From positions 1-20,153 of the forward strand of contig CAIRNC010000447.1 of NCBI GenBank assembly GCA_903879875.1: a stretch of 20,153 nt of DNA, read 5' to 3'. Source of the DNA: an uncultured Bacteroidota bacterium (GTDB lineage: Bacteria > Bacteroidota > Bacteroidia > Flavobacteriales > Flavobacteriaceae). The notes under the pieces are model-generated. The model ran no database searches. It was not told the DNA's origin and was given only the letters and a program-made list of their open reading frames with translations. The position numbers and the translations under genes were made by a program. Numbering within the stretch: the first letter of the stretch is position 1; every line of letters starts with the position of its first letter. Below are positions 9,601-13,520 of this stretch, piece after piece.

Positions 9601-11877
9601 AGGAATATTAATATTAGTAAATGTATTGTAGCTAATATTTTGTGAAAGTGTAGCTGCCTCATTATAAATGAAGTATTTGTCATAAGTATTCCCACTTCCA
9701 TTATTGGTACTTATGCCTCTAAAGTCGTTGTATTGAATAGTCAAACTTGCAGTAGCTGCAACTGCTGTATTGTAAATACCATAAAAACCTTCCATTACAA
9801 TAGTATTATAAGATATCAAACCTCCTGATATATCTCCAAGCTTATTGCTATTTATGTTTATGGAAGTACTTACAGCTCCTCTATTTGCAATACCATAAAA
9901 CAAAGGGGTAAAACTTGAAGAAGCGCTATAGGCAGCAACATTATTTCTAAAGATATTGGAATTGATAGAAAGTGTATTTGCAGCAGCATCATTACGTATA
10001 AGTTCAAAACTGCCCGTTCCTGAAAGTTCTGCACTGTCGATAGTATTAGAACTAATATTTACTGCATCACTGCCATTTAAATTATAAATTCCATAAAATC
10101 GAGAAGCATACGAACCTGCACTAGTACAGTTGAGGATTCTATTATTGGTAATCGTGATGTTATTTCCTGTAGCCGTGTTATAGATACCATAAAAATAACT
10201 TGGAATCCCAGTAATTGCTCCGTTAAATTGTACAGTAATAGAATGAGCTGTTGAGGCGCTACCAATCGTATTATCATCAATGGTAAAACTGGCTGTTCCA
10301 GCTGTTTTTATTGCAGTAATGTAAAAATTACCAGTTATAATTACAGAATAATTACCGGGTGCATACATATTGATGCCTGCAATGGTATTACTTTGAATAG
10401 AAAGTATTCCAGAAGCATTTACCTCAATACCTGTAAAACTACTTGCAGCTGTATTAGAATAAGAAGTAAACCCAGTGCCACTGGCATTAGCAAAACCAAT
10501 GGTATTATTACTAATTACGTATCCTCCTTCTCCAGTATTAATAAAAATACCTCTATGGTTTACTAAATCAACAGATATATTTCGCGCTGCTGATTGAAAG
10601 AATTTATTGCCTGTAATTGTCCAACTAGCACTATTGGCAACCAGATAAATACCGTTAGCATTTGCCGTAGCTTTAAAATAATCCTGAATATTGTTGTTTG
10701 AAATAATATTTGTATTATTACCAATACCTACTGAACCCGATGAATAAATGCCATTAGTAGGCAAATTATTCCCTGCCGATGTAATTGCATTATTGGTTAT
10801 GGTATTGTTGTTATTTCCTATTGTAGTTCCTGAAGAAAAGAGTATTGTTCCAGAATCTGTAGCCGTTCCAGATCCTTTTATTGTACAATTTTGAACAATA
10901 TTATTAGTAGCATCACCAATAAATTGAATCGTTGAGGTGCCTGAAGTAGCTGCAATAGTCGTATTTGAGATAGTCAACGAATTGCCGCTTGTATTCAATC
11001 CATCAATAGTTACATTGTCAGCCCCATTGAGATTTAATACTGAAAAACCTGCAGGAATATTTCCTGTAATAGTTCTTGCTATGCCACCTGTAGGCTGAAT
11101 AGAAATAGCAGTATAAGAGGCACTTCCTGAACCTGAAGCATTCAAAACACTTGTAGCTGTTTCGGTTGTGTCTCCGCCGATTTGCATTGTTACAATTCCA
11201 GTATGAATTCCCGAATTGATGGCATCAATTCCTGCTTTTAAAGTAGCATAAGTAAATCCAACCGCACCAGATCCAATTGTAGAAGTTATAGAAACGGGAA
11301 ATAATGGGTCATATAAAACCGTAAAACTAGCTTTGTAATTAGCACCCGAATTGGAAGAATAGTGAGTACCTGAGCCGCAAGAGTCATATCCAGCACTCGA
11401 GTATATTTCTAGTGTATAATTTCCAGGAACAATCCCATTAATAAGATTAGTTGAACCATTAGTTCTCTCCCAAGTTTGATTGCCTCCTCCATTATCAGCA
11501 GTCCAAGGCTCGTTGATGCTCACAAAACTTCCAGGTGTAATTCCGGTTCTGTAAATTCTATAATATATAGTACTGCTATTAATATTACAACCTCCATTTT
11601 TGAAAGTTTTGTTTTGGCCTCCTTTTATGATTAAAGAATGAGTGCCTAATGTAAAAGACCCTAAATTGCTGCCTTGTAAATCAGGATTGGCAGTAGTGGC
11701 TTGCATGTCATAATAGATGTTGGCCCCACCATTGATACTCAATATAGCATAGCTTTCATATATTCCACTGCTTTGGGCAGACAAATTATTTAAAAAAAAT
11801 AATAAAAATATTGAAATTAATGCTTTGCAATTAGCAGCCTTTAGGTAATTTGAAGTGGAGGAAATAAATTTTTTCAT
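364..11877 (-). CDS. Giant T9SS-exported surface protein: beta-helix, Ig-like and leucine-rich-repeat mosaic (3837 aa), probable adhesin
   Basis: Residue numbers count from ATG 11877. A signal peptide (MKKFISSTSNYLKAANCKAL, then a hydrophobic stretch ending LSAQ) starts the protein. In-frame ATGs at 11883 and 11901 would only add MHHLIQMI before the MKK, so 11877 is preferred. Then: an N-terminal beta domain (about 36-205); a parallel beta-helix region (about 215-1240) full of short N-N-x-I, GIYN and SNTI repeats, closing with PDIGADE; an IPT/TIG-like domain (about 1250-1330, IYGRNLNNVTSVTIGGTAAT); Ig-like repeats bearing the TTYFRAV motif; three modules of leucine-rich repeats plus an Ig-like domain (about 2085-3210); another Ig-like domain; a WDG..W..GEPN segment (about 3310); a conserved pre-C-terminal region (GNPYPSTINADLF, FNPGEGYLIRVP); and a T9SS sorting domain in the last 75-80 residues. 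Known biology: such proteins cross the outer membrane by T9SS and lose the C-terminal domain. Adhesion or polysaccharide contact is inferred; I see no catalytic motif. No SprF-like partner is present. The frame is intact over 11.5 kb. Confidence 0.93.
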   Translation of the reverse strand: MKKFISSTSNYLKAANCKALISIFLLFFLNNLSAQSSGIYESYAILSINGGANIYYDMQATTANPDLQGSNLGSFTLGTHSLIIKGGQNKTFKNGGCNINSSTIYYRIYRTGITPGSFVSINEPWTADNGGGNQTWERTNGSTNLINGIVPGNYTLEIYSSAGYDSCGSGTHYSSNSGANYKASFTVLYDPLFPVSITSTIGSGAVGFTYATLKAGIDAINSGIHTGIVTMQIGGDTTETATSVLNASGSGSASYTAISIQPTGGIARTITGNIPAGFSVLNLNGADNVTIDGLNTSGNSLTISNTTIAATSGTSTIQFIGDATNNIVQNCTIKGSGTATDSGTILFSSGTTIGNNNNTITNNAITSAGNNLPTNGIYSSGSVGIGNNTNIISNNNIQDYFKATANANGIYLVANSASWTITGNKFFQSAARNISVDLVNHRGIFINTGEGGYVISNNTIGFANASGTGFTSYSNTAASSFTGIEVNASGILSIQSNTIAGINMYAPGNYSVIITGNFYITAIKTAGTASFTIDDNTIGSASTAHSITVQFNGAITGIPSYFYGIYNTATGNNITITNNRILNCTSAGSYASRFYGIYNLNGSDAVNISSNTIDSAELSGTGSFELIRNDAAANTLSINSNIFRNNVAAYSASSSFTPLFYGIANRGAVSTSININSNKLGDISGGLISYNTIVMEGFYGIYNTAVAATASLTIQYNDFRGISTNNGSGNTYDKYFIYNEAATLSQNISYNTFTNINIPFSLNLYIISNNVSLPASGFQTVTENSIVGTFTASSIWGSAKLWLYYTAANSAATATIFHTNNNFSNITTTAYYPGAIMGWVNQDTGLANKSISTNVFSNWTGGAGDVTAMNLDGFGSGSSVTGNTISNISSDQNITGIKLGGNSSAGTTINSNDISGLVSSVNYTNSLVVGIQDVGTNNASYKSIDGNTIHTLSVEGTSAGVYGIKKDFDGGTAAIVSNTIYNLSGTGTGSPTACGISCRNSGLNANIYKNKIYNIAENGVSTGAKVYGIQVLGTFPPLVYNNIIGDLRAPNTSNDIAIVGIESHVTPSADREFDMFSNTIYLKASSTGTNFGTAAIYQYASGSPNMNDLKINNNIFINKSTAKGTGKTVVFQGSGYSVSGYNSTSNRNLLYAGTSSASNLIYKDLSNNLETLTALQSYLSPRESSSKTGDPIFLSTTGADANYLHIDPTDNTGIESGGLGSLTYNTTDFDGDSRNLTTPDIGADEGTFGLPAITSFSSPSRCVGTYITIYGRNLNNVTSVTIGGTAATNVSVGTLNGVTYVSALIGTGTTGTVTVNTSTGYSATSTEIFTVDQPTVAGTISFAGGSTTQTMCVGATASDISLVGETGTVKWWNLKRDNSLYVYQIITTSTTFSDALFPGYLNISDDNFTVWATVQSGACNTVNTNTVHVIVTPYIAETISPSVQNICVGGTNYSLTVSNNQTAVFQRSDDYAFTNPVDINNPTLYPFQLYGDVIGNLYVTTYFRAKFIAAGGCVSYSPVVTVNVDVAPVGGNLTGDTSVCYGATSGLITLTGQSGTIQNWESSVSPFQFWNTIANTTNTYNSGPLTETTQFRALVGNGSCVSAVSSTTTVTVGANNGGPITAVGGTVSGDQSVITGTQPDTNLTAAPTTGTVAYWEMASDSGFSSPTTINVVSNTLTGAQIGILNATTYFRAVVQDGCTFANSTNYVTITVSSGFTMSPNQVICFNTQPTDLSTTNYSGSITGWQSSSDALFTSPTDINVTAATLSGASIGNLSATTYFRVVTNNGANNYSPAITISITAAPTAATLGSNSPINAGSTILLTATTPIVSNGYTMNGNSSVAFIDISGTGTDISGISDDSTHPLIIPSFTYNNVAYTDATVTNNGALVLGSQAASIGYQNNGLPDVGNNFNLQTAICANWDDLFPDGTTSIKTQTVGSKYIVQWTNEQYISYQGAGQYVTFQIQLDTTNGQIHLVYPDVTVGNASYDGGASVTIGLNFSDTSGIQFSNQTASLVDGQSITFSPAGAGNAVSYSWVGPNGFSSIDQNPSITNCTALAGGTYTATVTDSITGCQNSTTIDITLNTLQYTQIPDTNFEQRLIDLGYDDNIDGQVLTANISGLTSLDVASLNITSLTGIQDFAALQTLYCQSNSLSSLNLTSNTSLNYLNCSQNSNLSSLNLNGLTNLTTLYCGQDSLPALNLSTNTSLTYVDCWANQLQYLNVKGLSNLTELHCNANSLTNLDLSTNSNMAYLDCQVNQLTALSLNPSSPFTNIYCGYNTALSNLDVTSFSTLTDFFIVGDPFTYLDLRQNTNLTFFNAQSCTSLSCILVADQPAAVAGSGIYSGWTVDNFSIYSGSPTNSADSGTVSGDQTILAGTQATPLNAFPNVGTVIYWQKATDIAFTSPVTIASTNTILYGNEMGNLTTTTYFRAVVQDGCSIAYSTNFVTIDVTGTAGPYTTIPDPNFELSLMQQGYDDIFDGQVLTSSISGLTYLDVSNKNIADLTGIQDFAALQTLYCYSNNLTSLNLTSNTNLTYFDSDTNANLATLNVAGLTNLTGIDCYSSGLTNLDLTTNSSLNYLDCSSNSLTNLSFSPLSPFSILNCNNNLLTTVDVTPFSNLNTFYCNSNQLVLLDISQNPNLNIFNATSNPTLSCIKVDNVATALGQPSWYVDGTAAYFDGTTPGTAVAGTVTGDQSIVSGTQPASLTASTVTGTVVYWQKAVDAAFTTPITIASTSITLTGATIGTLSATTYFRAVVQDGCSIDYSSNYVTIIVTGGGGLIYTLIPDLNFEQYLINQGIDTNPVPDGRVLTSAISGLTSLNLFNLGIADLTGLQDFVSLTSLDCRLNTISSLNVTTLTQLTDLHCGYSTLTGGLDISQNMALTTLECVYAGLTTIDVANHTNLTSLTLQGNSLTSIDIAANTNLSYLDVTSNLLPSLNVSTNLSLTTLNASSNQLTAIDVTVNTALTTLSVSTNPISTLNVSSNINLQFLNVQSTNLTTLDLATNTQLTRLEGGYCHFTTLDLTHNPLMQRVWVNDNQLTSITGTETMTQLSEIGFYNNLLTEVNVCSSTNIFYLQIFGNNLTTVDVSNSSVYYLNTLPGNAGLTTIYVNNVAAANAQPTNLWIKDAAVNYILGGNAVGGTLDSTTACTGTNNNTLTLSGYTGKIVKWQSSTTADFSANVTDIANSVETLTVTNLDVTTFYRAVLFNGTCSADAYSTIGSINVIAASIGGTTSGNATICAGTQASDIVLSGNTGSVVKWQSATTADFSGTVTDITSASTTLLGSVIGNVSDTTYYRAVVQNGSCTVANSSTATMSIPNTTWDGNAWSNGEPNALTSTVITGNYSSTGNLYMCNLTVNNGAVVVINPGDNFVVTRKVTVVTGSSLTVESNANLVQIDNIADEGNIIVKRDTNPLKRLDYNLWSTPVTGQNLFNFSPLTSVSSTVSRFYSYNPTTDQYSYIFNPENYTFNPGEGYLIRVPNTWSDTTPAIFHGQFGGVPNNGDYNFSVVSNAYNAIGNPYPSTINADLFIDTNNIQGAIYFWRKTNNTNTSSYATYTKAGGTRNTEYTLLEPGNIFNPNGLTPNGTIQVGQGFITRTSASTLHFNNTMRVTNNANQFLRTGIEKNRIWLNVISNTNSNQLLISYMTGATNGVDAAIDGKYVNDCQTALTTYLDNSEYIIQGRALPFVDTDVVPLTFKTTTAGNYEVSIDHVDGLFLGNQNIYIKDNFTGEVHDLRQSAYTYASNVGVFNNRFEIVYTSSPLSTQNPVFNENSIIIYKQNEVLNINSGNVSMQTVKIYDVRGRLVYQQKDINTTTLAIKDLNAAQQVLIVQVTSADNKIVSKKIVY
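2490..3560 (-). repeat. Leucine-rich repeat block 3 of the giant protein (about 350 aa)
   Basis: This block starts with the N-cap IPDLNFEQYLINQGID and continues with about 12-14 repeats of roughly 21 residues, such as LTTLNASSNQLTAIDVTVNTA. It ends with the C-cap IYVNNVAAANAQPTNLWIKD. It is the longest of the three blocks. Most of its repeats have lost the cysteine that blocks 1 and 2 carry at the L-x-C-x-x-N position. An Ig-like domain follows. Confidence 0.85.
3860..4530 (-). repeat. Leucine-rich repeat block 2 of the giant protein (about 220 aa)
   Basis: The N-cap IPDPNFELSLMQQGYDD is followed by GLTYLDVSNKNI and ALQTLYCYSN, then by repeats of about 21 residues with the pattern L-x-x-L-x-C-x-x-N-x-L-x-x-L-D, for example LNYLDCSSNSLTNLS. 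The C-cap is IKVDNVATALGQPSWYVD. It is the shortest block and is flanked on both sides by Ig-like domains with the TTYFRAVVQDGCS motif. Confidence 0.85.
4850..5640 (-). repeat. Leucine-rich repeat block 1 of the giant protein (about 260 aa)
   Basis: The N-cap IPDTNFEQRLIDLGYDD is followed by GLTSLDVASLNITSLTGIQ and ALQTLYCQSN, then by cysteine-bearing repeats of about 21 residues (YCQSN, DCWAN, HCNAN, DCQVN at the same repeat position). The C-cap is ILVADQPAAVAGSG..WTVD. The N-cap and first repeat closely match blocks 2 and 3, which shows duplication of a whole module. Confidence 0.85.
5640..7870 (-). repeat. Ig-like repeat region of the giant protein, with one inserted domain
   Basis: At least five Ig-like units of about 85-100 residues lie here. 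Each has a Cys/Gly-rich opening (QTMCVGATASDI, QNICVGGTNYSL, TSVCYGATSGLI, or DQSVITGTQPD), a central W or F strand, and most have a TTYFRA or TTQFRA motif near the end. Further copies lie between and after the LRR blocks, down to about 1940. They are probably structural spacers. The last unit before LRR block 1 is split by about 200 inserted residues (about 5805-6400). Confidence 0.75.
8140..11250 (-). repeat. Parallel beta-helix repeat region of the giant protein (about 1030 aa)
   Basis: Dozens of degenerate repeats of about 22-30 residues recur with Asn-rich turns (ITNNAIT, ISNNNIQ, ITGNKF, ISSNTI, INSNDIS) and FYGIYN/YGIYNTA stretches. This is the PbH1/right-handed beta-helix pattern known from pectate-lyase-like folds and from bacterial surface proteins. 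It closes with FDGDSRNLTTPDIGADEGTF, a common end of such regions in Bacteroidota. I see no polysaccharide lyase catalytic signature, so a structural or ligand-binding stalk is the safer reading. Confidence 0.8.
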
Positions 11878-11944
11878 AATCATTTGAATTAAATGGTGCA
11901 TACTTATTTAGGGTTTCAGCACTTCCCTTATATTTTACTTTTTT

Positions 11945-12184
11945 TTAAACATTCAGATAGGATTCTATTGTAGCTTTGTCTTCTATTGGATTTGCTTTTC
12001 TATTTAATAGGGTGTTTTCTCCGAAACAATGCACACTGTATTTTTTGGTTTCAGCGTTATAATAAACTTCTAAAAATCCTGCTGATTTTACTTCATTATT
12101 TGTTATACTATAATTCACTTCATTGCTATAAAGCAAAGGGTTATCATCTGAATTAATAAGGTATTTTAAAAGTGTTGTAATCAT
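11945..12184 (-). CDS. Hypothetical protein, 79 aa
   Basis: ATG at 12184, stop at 11945. The protein (MITTLLKYLINSDDNPLLYS...) has no signal peptide, membrane segment or motif that I recognise. It is mixed in charge and has a beta-like centre (FLEVYYNAETKKYSVHCF) with a single Cys, so it is probably a small soluble cytoplasmic protein. It lies 67 nt upstream of the preferred start of the giant gene on the same strand, so the two may form one transcript. A GT/CA hairpin sits 28-53 nt upstream of its start codon, in the presumed leader. No homology-based function can be offered. It could be a small partner or regulator of the giant protein, but only location supports this. Coding status rests on an intact frame and composition like its neighbours. 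Confidence 0.65.
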   Translation of the reverse strand: MITTLLKYLINSDDNPLLYSNEVNYSITNNEVKSAGFLEVYYNAETKKYSVHCFGENTLLNRKANPIEDKATIESYLNV

Positions 12185-12211
12185 AAAATGTTTCTTTTAA
12201 TTTTAAAGTGC

Positions 12212-12237
12212 GTGTGTGTGGGGGCTAGCACACACAC
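12212..12237 (-). promoter_or_regulatory. GT/CA inverted repeat hairpin in the leader of the 79-aa gene
   Basis: GTGTGTGTG at 12212-12220 pairs perfectly with CACACACAC at 12229-12237 around an 8-nt loop (GGGGCTAG on plus, CTAGCCCC on minus). In the minus-strand transcript it would lie just upstream of the start codon at 12184. Alternating GT/CA can also adopt non-B DNA. The stem is directly visible; a role in translation control, mRNA stability or attenuation is inferred. Confidence 0.5.
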
Positions 12238-12441
12238 AAATTGGTATTTTGATCTAATTAAACTCATCCCCCAACGAATTCAAAACAAGTACCCATTGTC
12301 ACTTTAATTAATTCATAATTGCTATAAATTTTGTTGCCCTCAAGTAAATAAGGAAAACAATTTTTTAAACTTTCTAAGTTATCATTTGGAATTTTTTTTA
12401 CAGATTAAAAGGTATTTGACCCGTAAATGAAGGTAAGTTTT

Positions 12442-12463
12442 AGAAGATTGGGGGGAATCTTTT
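12442..12463. other. Small hairpin with a six-G/six-C loop
   Basis: AAGATT (12444-12449) and AATCTT (12456-12461) flank GGGGGG (12450-12455). On the plus strand two further pairs (one G-U) extend the stem and a short T run follows, weakly like a terminator, but no plus-strand gene precedes it. On the minus strand the loop is CCCCCC. The stem is short and AT-only apart from one G-C pair. Confidence 0.35.
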
Positions 12464-12496
12464 TTGTAAAATTAATGTCAATGTTTGAAATAATGT

Positions 12497-12525
12497 TATC
12501 GATTATTAGCTTGAACTATCGATTA
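12497..12525. promoter_or_regulatory. Direct repeat TATCGATTA x2, 20-bp spacing: candidate operator
   Basis: TATCGATTA occurs at 12497-12505 and again at 12517-12525, start to start 20 bp, about two helical turns, in the same orientation. AraC-family proteins typically bind two direct half-sites on one face of the helix about 20-21 bp apart, and the gene next to this site encodes a response regulator with an AraC-type domain. The repeat is certain; its use as an operator is inference. Confidence 0.45.
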
Positions 12526-12715
12526 ACGATTTTATTTTTATAAACAACGTTATTATGCTACCATTAAACTGGTAAATTGCTATTATGTTAAGTAACTTAC
12601 ACTTACTAATTTTTTAAATGAGATTACAAAAGAGATTTCCTTACTTTATTCAAAATAGTAAGTCAAAGAGGTTAATTTATTAAGAGAAGAATCTTGATTG
12701 ATAACTATAAGAAAG

Positions 12716-13468
12716 TTACAAATGATTGTGCAACCCAAATATTTTTCGAAAAGTATCCGGTGTTTTATGAGTTGCTTTTTTGAAAGCATTACAAAAGTTG
12801 CTATAACTGCTAAAGCCTAAATCAAAAGCTATATCTTTTATAGGCAAAGTAGTTTCTAAAAGCAAGCCTTTCGATTTTTCGATTTTTCGTTCTAAAATAT
12901 ATTGATAGGGAGTTGTTCCAATTTGTTTGGTAAACATGCGTATAAAATGCTGTTCTTGCCAATGTGTAAGTTCTACCAAATGGGCAATTTCAATTTTTTC
13001 AGAAATGTGGTTGTTGATATAATCTATTGTTTTTTTTATAACAAATGATGTATCATCTTGTATTACAGTCTCTTTTCTATGATTTTCAATATTTCGATGT
13101 CTATAGTTATTTAAAACTACAGCAATGGTAGTTTTGATATCAACCGATTTAAAAGGTTTTACAATATAACCATAGGGTCTAGTTTCTTTTACCCTATCCA
13201 AAGTTATTTTGTCAGCATACGAAGTAATATAAAGATAAGGTATTTGGTCTTTTTCTAATAAGAATTTACCAAGTTCAATACCGTCTTTGTCTTGTTTTAA
13301 ATTGATATCTATTAGAAATAAAACGGGATTATATTCTTCGATAGCAGCTATAGCTTGTTCTACCGATGTTACATTAATAATAGCATTATATCCTTCTTCT
13401 GCCAAAACACCTTTGATGTCCATGGCTATCAACAATTCATCTTCTAATACTATAATATTTGGTTTCAT
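12716..13468 (-). CDS. Response regulator, receiver domain + AraC-type DNA-binding domain (250 aa)
   Basis: The chosen start is ATG 13468 (MKPNIIVLEDELL). An upstream in-frame TTG at 13492 would add eight residues that are not part of the receiver fold. Receiver domain, about residues 1-125: acidic pocket E9/D10/E11, phosphoacceptor D54 (LIDINL), T82 (YITSYAD), Y101 and K104 (VKPF); all key residues are present. The AraC/XylS-type double helix-turn-helix covers about residues 150-250, with FTKQIGTTPYQYILERKIEKS and IAFDLGFSSYSNFCNAFKKA, the second being the usual well-conserved motif. It acts as a cytoplasmic transcription factor, probably phosphorylated by the kinase encoded 35 nt upstream on the same strand. 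Such kinases more often pair with LytTR or stand-alone receivers, so the AraC output is notable. Likely target: the region downstream, which carries the TATCGATTA direct repeat. Confidence 0.92.
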   Translation of the reverse strand: MKPNIIVLEDELLIAMDIKGVLAEEGYNAIINVTSVEQAIAAIEEYNPVLFLIDINLKQDKDGIELGKFLLEKDQIPYLYITSYADKITLDRVKETRPYGYIVKPFKSVDIKTTIAVVLNNYRHRNIENHRKETVIQDDTSFVIKKTIDYINNHISEKIEIAHLVELTHWQEQHFIRMFTKQIGTTPYQYILERKIEKSKGLLLETTLPIKDIAFDLGFSSYSNFCNAFKKATHKTPDTFRKIFGLHNHL

Positions 13469-13489
13469 AAAGCGGGGAATCTTCAATGA

Positions 13490-13520
13490 CAAAAATATAT
13501 TTTTTATGATTTAAAAACAA
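13490..13520 (-). promoter_or_regulatory. Candidate internal promoter for the response regulator gene
   Basis: On the minus strand TTG (13520-13518) is followed after 20 bp by TATTTTTG (13497-13490), a full match to the Bacteroidota TTG / TAnnTTTG pattern, 22 nt before ATG 13468. It overlaps the 3' end of the kinase gene. It could give the regulator its own transcription, but such AT-rich sequence can match by chance. Confidence 0.35.

Larger units (their letters stand above)
12185..12715. other. Intergenic region of about 530 bp upstream of the adhesin genes
   Basis: No convincing ORF is seen. It holds a GT/CA hairpin (12212-12237), a CCCCC run on the plus strand (12268-12272), a small hairpin with a six-G loop (12442-12463) and an exact direct repeat (12497-12525). 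I find no perfect TAnnTTTG motif on the minus strand, so the promoter for the adhesin genes is not identified. Size and content suggest a regulated promoter with a long leader, or an unannotated small RNA. Confidence 0.5.

Noticed and set aside
8140..11250. Beta-helix region as a polysaccharide lyase
   Set aside because: Only Asn-rich coil repeats are seen, with no recognisable lyase catalytic motif.
364..11877. Giant gene as a SprB-like gliding adhesin
   Set aside because: It lacks the long type B C-terminal domain and no SprF-like partner gene is nearby, so that specific name is not justified.
13287..13514. Plus-strand frames opposite the regulator and kinase (13287-13514, 13613-13816, 13743-13961, 14587-14793)
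   Set aside because: All are antisense to well-supported two-component genes and low in complexity.
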